Source of the DNA: Helianthus annuus
Taxonomy: Eukaryota > Streptophyta > Magnoliopsida > Asterales > Asteraceae
DNA length: 64,000 nucleotides
Direction of reading: 5' to 3'
Assembly (NCBI RefSeq): GCF_002127325.2
Contig: NC_035436.2
Location: 29,291,163-29,355,162, forward strand
Positions 11,747 through 22,034 of this stretch are shown in pieces (positions within the stretch are counted from its first letter, which is position 1; every line of letters begins with the position of its first letter). The translations under genes and the position numbers were made by a program. The notes beneath the pieces are model-generated. The model made no database searches. It saw only the letters and a program-made list of their open reading frames with translations, and was not told where the DNA came from.

Positions 11747-12267
11747 TGTTAAAGCACCGGATCGAATGACGAACATCAAACATTGCACTTGATTCAAGAC
11801 ATGAAGAACATGAAGAACACCAAAGATAGACATATGTAGAAGATCAATCTCTTTAATGATGAATCAGTCATCACAGATTACACAAACCAAAGGAGTATAC
11901 ATCATCTACAAGCTGGTTTAGATCACAAAGATCTAAACCTAGCTTTCTCTCACTAACACATAGTCTCCCTCTCTCTCTAGAATACACACAGTGATGGAGA
12001 ATCGATGGGATCTTGTGAGAGGTGCACCAAGCACTCAAGGGTTGCCAAATCTACACAATACACACATATATATAGGCTAGTGACTAAACCCGGACAAAAC
12101 ACATTGTACGGGATACAAAACAATACAATAATCCGAAACACTAGAAAGTCGTCCGGAATGCCTTCAGCAATTGATAATCTTCATTATCATTGACTTTAAC
12201 TTGGACTTCTGCTTTGGTTGACACAGAACTGATAAGCGACAGTTAGCCGGCAGGAACTGCACTTACA
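11747..12267 (-). repeat. 3' LTR of E5
   Basis: 521 bp, begins TGTTAAAGCACCGG and ends TGCACTTACA on the plus strand. The repeated fragments TCCGAAAC and GTCCGGAAT echo the interior array. Confidence 0.93.
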
Positions 12268-13319
12268 GTCTCCCCCTTAACTGTTGCATCAGTTCTGTGT
12301 GGCATCGATGATCTTCAATCACCGGATACTGCGCTTACAGACTCCCCTTTAACTGATGATATCATGCCTGCTTTCAACTTTGGCTGAGACTTGATCTTTC
12401 TGGCAGAGCACAATGATCTTCAACTCTTCTAATAAAAGACTTGCTGACGATCACTTAAGGCCGCTTTGAGAAACCCAAAGAATCCAACATCAAACACTGT
12501 AGATCCTCCCCCTCAAACTACTCCCGAATCAAGTTAACGCGAACCGACCTACAACCACATGTAGGAATATCGCTCGATACATTAATCTTCAAACCTAACC
12601 GGTAGCAGAAAGAAACATTGGATTTCCAATGCCCAACCTTGAACACTTCAAACTTCACAAAGACATGAAGCTCAGTTCGATAAGTTAATAACAAACTGAA
12701 CTTTGTAAAAGTACATACACCATCTTGATCAGAGTCTTCAACCGAGTGTCTGAAATCATTTCATCTCAAATCTTCAAGATCCAATCTCGTATCTTCACAA
12801 ATCCAACAGTTACATGATGACTTTCGTCTCTAATCTCCCCCTCAATGTAAGAACCCCTATTTCGAGAATCCGATCAGTCACCAACTTGGAAGAGGTACCA
12901 AGAAGACTAATCTTCTCTACTGTAACCAGCATACGATAAAGGCATGACCTTCAACTACTTGCCAAACGAACAATTTGCTTCATCACGTCAACACTTGATT
13001 GAACCTCGAACAAACTTGACAAAACTCAATCATACACAAGCTCTAACTTGCTTCATGTTTTAAACACTTCGCCACGGGTAAGATTAACACTAAGTTAATC
13101 TCAAAGATAGTAAACATGAACTTGTTTCGATGTAGCACCACGAGCTTTTGGTTTACAAAGAAAACAAGAATTTCAAAATTTTTACTCCCCCTTTTTCTTT
13201 GTAAACAATACAAAAATCCAAGCAAGTCGTATTCTCTTCACCTCCTCACTTGATCCGAACAACATAAGTACCATAAAACTTTTCGATAATCCGAAACCGA
13301 CTTCAAGTTTCCAAACTAC
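12268..13319 (-). other. Non-coding 3' half of the E5 interior
   Basis: The purine tract complement lies at 12268-12280 (GTCTCCCCCTTAA on the plus strand). The rest holds no coding region that I can support. It is rich in CT words on the plus strand. Confidence 0.6.
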
Positions 13320-14720
13320 ACATAATTCTGACTCTTAGTTAGTTATCCGGTACCCCAGGTAACCCGGAATAACTAGAAAAACTCGGAACATGCACAACTC
13401 GAAACTTCCAAACAACACAAACTTCTAAATTTAGCTAAAAATCCGGTACCCCAGGTAACCCGAAATTCTTAGCAAATTTGGAACCCGTAAAACCCAGAAG
13501 CTCTTGAAACCTTGGATCAGATCATCAGAACAGTATGTAAAATACAAAGGAATTCGAAACAAGCAAAGAAATAAAGGAAACTCTAAAGAAACCCGGGGAC
13601 TGCTATCCGAAAGACTAATCTCGGACTAAAGAAGCTTGAACAGATTGATTTTGAACAAACTCACACTGGCAGTTAAGAACAAAACTCGGACTGAAAAGCT
13701 GTGAATTCTGTTGTTGGTAAAGACTGCAGCTAAAACTCGGAACTTTAACTAACAGATGTTAAAGTTCGGACTTCAAAGTTCGGATTTTAAACATGGAACT
13801 ATGACTAACCTCAACAATACCAAGCTATAGCTAAAATTCGGATTTTTAAAGTGAGATTAAAAGTCGGACCTTGGAATAAACAGAAACAGTTTGAAAACTC
13901 TGACCAAAAGGCTGTGAATTCCGAAACCAAATCTCGGAACAACTTGGTCAACCTTTTAAAACTCGAAATCTGATAAAAAGCGGAACCAACATGTAGAACC
14001 TCGGAACCATTTTAACCTTACTAAAACTCGGAAACACTTTGATTGAGAAAAAAAATTCGGACAACATACTTTAATAAAGAACAACATCTCTATGTTTAAA
14101 CAATCGGAACATCAAACCTCGGAAGGTTGTTGAAAATCGGAACAGTTGGAAACTCAGAAACAGCTGTAAACTTAAACCTGGTGTAAAACTTGGAACAATG
14201 AAATGAAACGCGGAACACGGAACTGTTTTTTAAAAAAACTCGGACCAGTTGGACTGTTGAAAGCTCGGAGCAGTTAACCACAAAGGTCAATCCTCGGATT
14301 GTTGAAAACTCGGAACACTGAACCGAAAAGTAAGAACTCGGAATTGAAAAATTTTAAAATGTGAAAGCTCTGTTTAAAAAAAAAAAACTCGGAACTGAGA
14401 AAACAAATTGAACTTTGAGGAGATGTTCAAAAACTCGAAACTTATGAAACTCGGACCTTCTTGAAAACTCGGAGTTGATATTTTGGAACGCTCAATTTTT
14501 AAACCTCGGAACCTAATACACATAAAATTCGGACTCTAATAAGAAGTTAAAACTTGGACCAAGTGCTGAAACTGAAACTCGGAACACGTAAAGTTTCTCA
14601 AACTCGGATCCAGTAGCCAATCTCCGGACTATCTCCCCAATGTGACTTCACACTGGTTCACCAAAACCCCGGAAACACAGACACAGAATGGAAACTCGGA
14701 CGAGTAAAACACTTACAAAA
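13320..14720. repeat. Dispersed AACTCGGAAC array in the E5 leader
   Basis: Several dozen copies of the core CTCGGA or TTCGGA, mostly in the context AAAACTCGGAAC, spread irregularly over 1.4 kb without a fixed period. The array occupies most of the region between the primer site and mid-element. It is not a simple tandem satellite, because the spacers differ. Confidence 0.85.
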
Positions 14721-14915
14721 ATCCGGGCAGAGCCTTTTTCATATCAAAACCCTAGGTCTACCAAAAACCCAGCAGTTCTCTCCAACACAACTCTCGAATT
14801 TCTTCATATCTGGACCAAAATCTTCACGTCTTCAAGATGTTTGGCGGAAACAAACATCAAATCAAGAGCAATGGTGATTCGGAAGGCGGTTTGACCATTC
14901 CGAATCGGTGACCAT

Positions 14916-14927
14916 GCTCTGATACCA
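14916..14927 (-). other. Primer binding site of E5 (initiator tRNA-Met)
   Basis: TGGTATCAGAGC on the minus strand, one base from the 5' LTR. Confidence 0.93.
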
Positions 14928-14928
14928 C

Positions 14929-15449
14929 TGTTAAAGCACCGGATCGAATGACGAACATCAAACATTGCACTTGATTCAAGACATGAAGAACATGAAGAAC
15001 ACCAAAGATAGAAATATGTAGAAGATGAATCTCTTTAATGATGAATCACTCATCACAGATTACATAAACCAAAGGAGTATACATCATCTACAAGCTGGTT
15101 TAGATCACAAAGATCTAAACCTAGCTTTCTCTCACTAACACATAGTCTCCCCCTCTCTCTAGAATACACATAGTGATGGAGAATTGATGGGATCTTGTGA
15201 GAGGTGCACCAAGCACTCAAGGGTTGCCTAATCTACACAATACACACATATATATAGGCTAGGGACAAAACCCGGACAAAACACATTGTCCGGGATACAA
15301 AACAATACAATAATCCGAAACACTAGAAAGTCGTCCAGAATGCCTTCAGCAATTGATAATCTTCATTATCATTGACTTTAACTTGGACTTCTGCTTTGGT
15401 TGACACAGAACTGATAAGCGACAGTTACCCGGCAGGAACTGCACTTACG
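14929..15449 (-). repeat. 5' LTR of E5
   Basis: 521 bp, matching 11747-12267 with about 14 substitutions and no indel. Confidence 0.93.
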
Positions 15450-15489
15450 TATTGAAAGATAATTAATTAAGTTATTAATGCATAATGTG

Positions 15490-15560
15490 GTAGGCCCCTC
15501 TTTTGAAGGCGACGTTACCCTCAGCTAAGTAGTCTGAGTCAGCAGGGATACGGTCCTAAG
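15490..15560. repeat. Internal LTR repeat, copy 2
   Basis: Partner of 11663-11735 in the Ty3-type 5' LTR. Confidence 0.85.
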
Positions 15561-16193
15561 TAGTTGTGTTAAAGTTTTAATAGTAGTTTAACTTATGAGG
15601 GGATCAAAGAGTTTGGACCCCCGCCATCCAACACCTTTGGGTATTGAAAAAGGTCCTACTAAATTTGACCCAGGTCCCTTGCAGGATCTCTAAACGCTGA
15701 ACAATGGCAAGACTCTTACCAATCGTTCCCTTAACCCCCGACCAGGTAGCCAACATACCTCCATATAGACCGTGGAGATATGAATGGTGAAAATCTTTTA
15801 TTTTATATAGACAGTAAAATAATGCCAAGACACCACGGACAAACGACAAGGAAGAATCACCTTCAACATAAGAAACTAGTAATTAAAGTCATTAATACAA
15901 AACCAATTAAAAAGTGCAAAAGATTAAAAATAAAAAGTATTACACTAAACACTTGTCTTCACCAAGTGATGTAAGAGACTTAGGCAAACATGGCCTTTGA
16001 TTGTCAAGAACTCTTACGATCAATCTTGGATCCCGAGACGACTCACACACTCTATGATGGACAATGGATGATGGTGGTGGATGATGGTGTTATGGTGGTG
16101 GTGGGTGGTGGGTGAAGTGTGAGAGAGGTGGTGTGCTAAGGGATGAGTTGAAATGTCTCCAAGCACTCCTATTTATAGGCTGAACAGAAGCTC

Positions 16194-16412
16194 GGGCACG
16201 GCCCCGTGCCCGCTGGGCACGGCCCCGTGTCCATCCTTGTCTCTCTCCTCATTAATTGTAATTCGCAATTACAATAAATGCGCCTGCAGGAGTCTGACCA
16301 CGCCCCCGTGTCCACTGGGCACGACCCCGTGGCGGGCAATAGAAGCTTCTAAAGGTTTGTCTTTTCTGCTGCTTCTTGGGCACGGCCCCGTGCTCGCTGA
16401 GCACGGGGCGTG
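16194..16412. repeat. CACGGCCCCGTG palindrome pairs inside the Ty3-type LTR
   Basis: Three pairs, the first with the perfect palindrome GGGCACGGCCCCGTGCCC. The same word therefore occurs both in the LTR and in the internal region of this element. Confidence 0.9.
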
Positions 16413-16754
16413 TTCAGTCTTCTGTTTTCTTGGTTTTGCTTGGGAAGATGTTGCTGAGGGGTCTGGCATTCCACTTTTGCTCCCTTTCTTGCATTTATGT
16501 TAGATTTTGCTGTCTTTTTGCTTCTTTTGTTAATTTGAGCTCATTTAATCCTGAAAATACAAAAGGAAGACAAAAACACACTTTTTCCAACATTAGTACT
16601 AAAAAAGGGTTAGTTTTATGTCACATTTGATATAATTTATATGTTGCATTTTGCGCATATTTCACCTCCTTAATGTGCAACATTGATTAATTTCAATAAG
16701 GAGGAACAATGTTCACGTTCTTCATATTCATAGCTTCACGAAATTCTTTGAGCT

Positions 16755-17957
16755 TCACACACCTGGTAGACTTTCTGTAAATATATCAGCAACCTGTTCA
16801 TGAGTGTTCACATACCTCAAATCAATCTTCCCTTCTAACACTTTCTCTCGTATAAAGTGGTAATGCACTTCAATATGTTTCGTCCTTGCATGAAACATTG
16901 GATTCTCGGCCAAGTGAAAAGAGGACATGTTAACACACCATAGTACCACTTTTTCATCAATTGATTGCTTAAGTTCGCCAAGTAATAAACGCAACCAAAC
17001 CACCTCTTCGGCTACCATTACAGCTGCCTATACTCTACTTCAGTTGTCTGTCGACAATGAAACAGTTGGTTATCTCTTGCTACACCATATTATTACTCCT
17101 CGACCTAGTTTAAACACATAGCCAGTAGTCGATCTTCTTGTATCCAGATCACCCGCACCCGCATAATCAGCGTCGCAATAACCCACCAAATCTAACTTCA
17201 CATCCCGATCGAACTTCACTCCATAACCAAGAGTTGTTTTCACATACCTCAGAACTCTTCTTATGGCATCAAGATTTGGTTTTCTAGATTGTTGCATATA
17301 TCGACCAAGCACACCTACTTCAAATGCTATGTCAGGTCTCGTCAAGGTCAAATAAATTAAACTTCCTACTATTTGTCGATACATAGTAAGATCCTCTAAT
17401 TCCTTTCCTTTATCAGCACAAAGTTTAACTGTGGTATCCATGGGTGTATCTATTGGTTTACAATCTAACATACCAAACCGAGATAACAAGTCAATTGAAT
17501 ACTTCTGTTGATGCAGAATCAAGGCTCCCTTTTCATACTGTAACTCCAAGCATAATAAATGACTTAACTTACCAATATCTTTCATGTAGAATCTTACACA
17601 TAAATTATGTTTAAGCTGCTCGATGCCAACTTCATCATCTCTAGTAATTATCAAATCATTTACATATACCAACACCGCAACCAACATTGAACCGGTTATT
17701 TTAATAAACAAACTAGCATCAGCCTTCGACATCTCAAAATCATTATGTTGCAGGAATTTACTCATCTTCCCGAACCACACCCTTGGGGATTGTTTTAAAC
17801 CGTAAATCGCCTTCTGTAACTTGCAAACATAGTCAGGGTGCTCTTTACTTTCAAAACCTTCTGGTTGCATCATGTGAATTGTATGATCCAAATCCCCATA
17901 AAGAAACGCATTCTTTACGTCCATTTGATGTAACTTCCAATTCTTTCCAGCTGCCAC
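16755..17957 (-). pseudogene. Copia reverse transcriptase C-terminal part and RNase H
   Basis: 17957-17070 encodes RT with QMDVKNAFLYGDL (first catalytic Asp), YGLKQSPRVWFGKM and the active-site loop, which reads YVND in place of YVDD (AAT codon at 17658-17660). The RNase H part contains GYCDADYAGAGD and TGYVF. 17018-16755 continues with NPMFHARTKHIEVHYHFIRE, the usual copia RNase H tail. Between them are stops and a frame disturbance in a segment that normally reads SKRQPTVSLST. The start of RT (about 80 codons) is in another frame upstream. The loss of the active-site Asp and the stops make it inactive. Confidence 0.92.
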
Positions 17958-18202
17958 TACTAGAACTACCCGAATGGTTGTTAACTTTGCTACGTATCTT
18001 CATAATCAACACCATACTGTTGAGAAAAACCTCGAGCCACCAACCTAGCTTTGTATCGATCAACCGAGCCATCTGCCTTACGTTTTATCTTAAAAACCCA
18101 TTTGCACGTCACCGGTTCTACATCAACTGGTTTTGGAACTAGAACCCAAGTTTAATTTTTTTTCATGGCACCAATTTCTTCTTGCATAGCATCACGCCAT
18201 TC
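17958..18202 (-). pseudogene. Copia linker and RT N-terminus, frameshifted
   Basis: This connects the integrase-side frame to the RT frame. Out-of-frame pieces encode the RT N-terminal stretch, with [14 protein letters not shown] codons visible as shifted remnants around 18050. The frame change must lie in this interval, because 18203-18472 and 17070-17957 are in different frames. Confidence 0.55.
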
Positions 18203-19210
18203 TTATTTGTTGGCTGCATGTTTAGAACTTTCAGGTTCCACTTCGGCTGCCTCGATTACAGCTACATTCCCCATGTATCTTGCATTTGTTTTTCTGACCC
18301 AAGTAGATCTTCTTGGTTCAGTTTGAGGGATTTTCTCGGAAGCTTCACTTATAGATTCATGCACACCTGTGTTCCACGATTGCTGCCTTATTCTCTGTTC
18401 TGACCGAGGGCTCGTTTCCAGATTCACACCATCTTCATCAACCTCATCTGTTTGGTTATTTTCATCGAACATTAAACTAATTTATGAGCTTTTTAATTTT
18501 TCTTTAATGAACTCGGTATCTGGTAGTACTTCCTTTTCATTAGACCACCAAGATGAATTTTCATCAAACAATACGTTCCGAGATACATAGCATCGGTTTG
18601 TTGTTGGGTCACAACATCGCCAACCGATACATCTAATAGCTTTCTTTTCCATCTTGTCACGTAACTGATTTGGCACGAAAATATAGCATACACACCCAAA
18701 CACTCGAAAATAAGATACATTCGGCTTTACCTTTAATAACTTCTCGTATGGAGATTGATACTCTTGATCTTGTTGTGGTAGTCGGTTTATGACGTACGCC
18801 GCCGTTCGCATTGCTTCTGCCCAAAACCCACCCGAAACATTCTTTGCGTGTATTATACCCCTACACGTTTCAGCTAAGGGCCTATTTTCCTTTTCGGATA
18901 CGCCATTCCGTTGCGGCGTATTAGGGCATGTTAACTGTCTTCGAATTTTGTGTTCTCTTAAATAATTATCAAAATTGTGTGCTAAATACTCCCCTCCATT
19001 ATCGGATCGTAGACACTGGATTTTATTACCCATTTGCTGCTCGGCTTCTGCTTGGAATAACTTGAATTTTTCAAACACTTCCGACTTTTCTTTCATAAAG
19101 TCTATCCAAACATATCTTGAAAAATCATCTATAGAGGTCACCATGTATCTTAGACCTTTAATTGAGGGATGTTTTACAGGACCGAAGACATCTGAATGAA
19201 TTAACTCCAA
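18203..19210 (-). pseudogene. Copia integrase core and C-terminal region
   Basis: 18482-19210 encodes the RNase-H-fold integrase core with the DDE residues in HSDVFGPVKH, LRSDNGGEYL and NGVSEKENRP, followed by FWAEAMRTAAYVINRLP and the region that begins SYFRVFGCVCYIFVP. It joins in the same frame, after a stop near 18480, to 18203-18472, an acidic segment ending in the linker toward RT. The enzyme would insert element cDNA. The catalytic residues are present but the reading frame is interrupted. Confidence 0.9.
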
Positions 19211-19216
19211 GGGAAC

Positions 19217-20092
19217 TCAAGCTTTATGACTTGATCTTCCATATGGCAATTGGTGTGCTTTTCCATATTGACACCCGGCGCAGACACTTTCTTTCTTAAC
19301 TTCGAGACTGGGTAACCCATCAACTAATTCATTCTTTATCATTAGTTCTAATTTATCAAAGCCAACATGACTTAACCTGGTATGCCACAATTCTTCTGTT
19401 TGATTTGCTTTTGTTTTATCAGCATAAGCAGACTCGGCCGATAAAACATAAACTGTATCAGTTCGCTTTCCTTGTAAAATAGGAATAGACGAAGTTTCAA
19501 ACTTATAAAAAATAAGTACATTGTTAGGACCAAAAAGAACGTACTTACCAGTCGAAGTTATCTGTGGTACTGAAAACAGGTTCTTCTTCATTCCTGGTAC
19601 AGGAAAAACCTCTTGCATCATGAACTCTTTCTGGTCTTTTTCAGCCGGAAACCGAACCTCGCCAATATTTGCAATCTGATGCTTCGAGTTGTCATCAATA
19701 ACCACAACTTGATTTCCGGTATATTTTTTCCATTTGCTTAGTTTTTCCTTCTTCCCAGTTAAATGGTTTGAACATGCGAAATTGTGGGCCTCCACATCCA
19801 ATGGCTCTTCATGTTTGGTTGTTGCTGTGTTTCCTTCGACCTTTGGTTGTGTGCAATCTTTAGCCATATGTCCTCGAACCCCACAATTATAACATTTAAA
19901 CGGAAATCTACGATTCTTTCCGTTTTTACCCTTTTTCTCGGACTCGGCTTCACCGGATTGTTTTCCCTTGCGATCCCCTTCATTCTTTTTGCTTCGATCT
20001 TGGGCTTTGGACCTGTTATGCCAAGGTTTAGAAGTTTGTCCTTTGTTTCTTTTCTTTTCTACAAACAAAGCCTTCTCGTCCTCCGTTTTTGT
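19217..20092 (-). pseudogene. Copia Gag C-terminus, protease region and integrase zinc domain
   Basis: The frame runs from the E3 insertion site to 19217. A single CCHC zinc knuckle (CYNCGVRGHMAKDC) lies at about 19850-19893. The protease region shows WILDSGAS-type context only as a damaged remnant (VEAHNFACSNHLTGKK), so the catalytic DSG is not visible. The GAG pre-integrase HHCC domain (ELWHTRLSHVGFDKL ... CAGCQYGKAH) is well preserved. A stop at about 19215 separates it from the integrase core in the same frame. Confidence 0.88.
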
Positions 20093-20512
20093 TGTTGATG
20101 CATTTATTGTCTATCGCCTTCGTCAATTCACGTCGTAGTGAAAAACCGGAAGAAATCAAAGTCGTAGTGAAAAGCCGGAAGAAATCAAGTGCATAATGTC
20201 ATATTTAGTTAGAAATGGCAAGGTGGCAAACTTGTAATTAATGAGAACTTTCATTAAGTTGCCTTGACCATATAAATAGGAGGTTATGTCATGATTTTAG
20301 TTAGATTTTGGGAAAAGTTAGTAGAAGACTTCTAGAGAGAGAAAGTCTAGAGAGAGAAAGTGGTGTAATCGTGATTCTTGTACCGTTCAAGTCGTATTTC
20401 TCAATGGAATCACGTTAGTAGTATGTTATCGTGTGTTCGGTCATGCACGTTCACGGATTCCGCACGTGAAACGTTCGTTACGCAATCGAACGACGTCAAA
20501 ACCGGTCCTACA
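20093..20512 (+). repeat. 5' LTR of E3
   Basis: 420 bp, TGTTGATGC...CCTACA. It contains a duplicated stretch of about 27 bp (GTCGTAGTGAAAAACCGGAA and a second copy). The sequence TATAAATAGGAGG at 20271-20283 is a good TATA-box candidate for transcription of the element. Confidence 0.93.
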
Positions 20513-20514
20513 AT

Positions 20515-20526
20515 TGGTATCAGAGC
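20515..20526 (+). other. Primer binding site of E3 (initiator tRNA-Met)
   Basis: TGGTATCAGAGC two bases after the 5' LTR. Confidence 0.95.
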
Positions 20527-22034
20527 TAGGAGCTCGATTGCTTGATCAAACACATCGTTCTCGTACAGATTTCAGCGATTTCAGAGCCGATTCAGGTCCG
20601 ATTTCATCTATTTCTTCATCTTCTACCTACTTTTCACGTTTTTCACTGAAATTAGTCAAATTGAACAGGTTTTCATGGTCCGTTTCGTCTGATTTTTGGA
20701 TATGTTGTGCATATAGACCTGATCTACAACCCTACCAAGTTTCAGCTCGAAACTCCAAGTCGTTTAGGAGTAATCGCGATTTTTCGGTCCGAATTCGCGT
20801 CATACGATCAGATCAGACATGGTTCGCTCATTTGGTCAAACCATACAGGTCCGCTCGTGAGGTATCAAACAGGTTCGCTCATGTGGCATTAGTTCAGGTT
20901 CGCTCAAAGGGTAAGAAACTGGTTCGCTTATTTGACTTTTAGGTCCGCTTTTTAGTTCATCTGAGGTCCGCTCCAAATACTTTATTGGTCCGCTTATAAG
21001 GTTCCAATCGTGGTTCGCTTATAAGTCATCTTCTTCATGTGATCATCTAAACATCGAGAAAAAATGCATGTGATTTTCTGAAAAAGGTTGTCGGTTACTT
21101 TTAATCATTGAACAAATCAAGGTGTTTGTCGGCTGCATGTTATAATTTGTGATTTGTTTAAGCCATGAGATGAAGATTGAAGGTCCAATCAAAGGAATTT
21201 GTTACATGTGATAAAGTTTGATTGCCGGTCCATATTTGCACTGTCCATTGTCGGCTGGTTTATAATAGTCTGCTGTTGTTGTTATTAAAGGCCAATCACA
21301 GCCCATGATATGATGTTCATGTTGCCGCCATTAATAGTGTGAGGCCTAATCACAAGTCTTTGTGATTATTTGATGAACAATCAATTCTTTGTGATAGTTG
21401 TTGTCATTTGTTCACCGCCCTTGATTGCACGTTGCATTGTGTAGTCACCTCCACCGCCCCACTATTAATTTGAAGGCCCTTATTACACCGCCCATTAATC
21501 ATAGAGGCTCAATAAAGAGTTGGATGTGACAGTTGTTGATTACACCGCCCACTTGCATATAAACAAAGGCCCAACGTTTGAGATTCACTAAGTTGAAAGG
21601 CCAATCAAAGTTTTTCGAAATTGCTTTTGTCGGCCACATAGGTTCGGTCCAATCACAATTGATTCGTCATTTTTGAGGCCCATGTGATCATATAAAGTTG
21701 TCAGTTTTGATTGGTTAATACGGTCCAATCATCATCAAGTTGTGAACAATTGTGTGGCTTTGAATTAGTAGGTCGCTAGCTTGTGGATTTAAATTGGGAA
21801 ACAAACGTTTGGCGGACTTTGTGAAAATTGAGATTTTGTGAACACCCGAGTCGGTTGAAAATCATCATCAGTTCGCACATTCACTCGAGCTAATCCATAC
21901 TCAATCTGTTGTAGCCGGATTTTCATCACTCAATCGGATCTTCATCTGGTTTATTTGTTTTGAAAAGGATATTGAACGAGTGTGAATTTTAGTATCATTC
22001 GAAAATTGGTTTCGTAAATTTTTCATTATCAAAG
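20527..22034 (+). other. 5' leader of E3 with GGTTCGCTCA-type repeats
   Basis: About 1.5 kb with no convincing ORF. Between 20820 and 21020 the words GGTTCGCTCAT, GGTCCGCTTAT and GGTTCGCTTAT recur about ten times. Further on, CGCCC and GGCCCAATCA words recur. The repeat word is the reverse complement of the E1 leader word, which fits the opposite orientation of E1 in the window. Confidence 0.7.

Larger units (their letters stand above)
11747..15449 (-). mobile_element. E5: non-coding LTR retrotransposon (LARD-like)
   Basis: Two 521-bp LTRs (11747-12267 and 14929-15449) are flanked by a perfect TATTG duplication (11742-11746 and 15450-15454). The tRNA-Met primer site complement is at 14916-14927 and a purine tract follows the 3' LTR at 12268-12280. 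The 2661-bp interior has no ORF above 70 codons with any motif, so movement must depend on proteins from elsewhere. I count about 14 LTR differences (about 97% identity). The outer base of the 5' LTR has changed from A to G. By length this lies between TRIM and typical LARD elements. Confidence 0.92.
1..16660 (-). mobile_element. Non-autonomous Ty3-type LTR retrotransposon, 3' LTR truncated by window start
   Basis: Positions 1-192 and 16470-16660 are near-identical and in the same orientation, so they are the two LTRs of one minus-strand element. The primer binding site complement at 11238-11255 reads TGGCGCCGCTGCCGGGGA on the minus strand, close to the type common in plant Ty3 Athila/Tat lineages. 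A polypurine tract abuts the 3' LTR at 193-207. The internal region (193-11237), once nested element E1 is removed, is about 4 kb and has only short ORFs, with no protease, RT, RNase H or integrase. It must therefore have been mobilised by a relative. The 5' LTR is enlarged by nested E5. The outer left boundary and TSD are off the window. Assignment to Ty3 rests on the PBS only. Confidence 0.8.
11263..16660 (-). repeat. 5' LTR of the Ty3-type element, split by E5
   Basis: The plus-strand end begins TGATGTGCGTG at 11263, and the opposite end matches the 3' LTR at 1-192. Removing E5 and one target duplication leaves about 1.69 kb. A block of about 70 bp (GTAGGCCCCTCTTTTGAAGG...) occurs at 11663-11735 and again at 15490-15560, now on either side of E5. 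Palindrome pairs lie at 16194-16412. Confidence 0.8.
16661..20092 (-). mobile_element. Decayed Ty1-copia retrotransposon (3' portion)
   Basis: On the minus strand the order is Gag zinc knuckle, protease region, integrase, RT, RNase H, as in Ty1-copia. The gag continues upstream at 26223-26312 beyond the E3 insertion. No LTR of its own is seen. On the left, the end of pol and a short purine run (AAGGAGG) abut the Ty3-type LTR directly. It carries stops and frameshifts throughout and is the oldest layer in this half of the window. Confidence 0.88.

Noticed and set aside
13320..14720. CTCGGA array as a possible CRISPR or satellite
   Set aside because: No fixed repeat length and no unique spacers of equal size. 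The sequence is plant nuclear DNA inside an LTR element.
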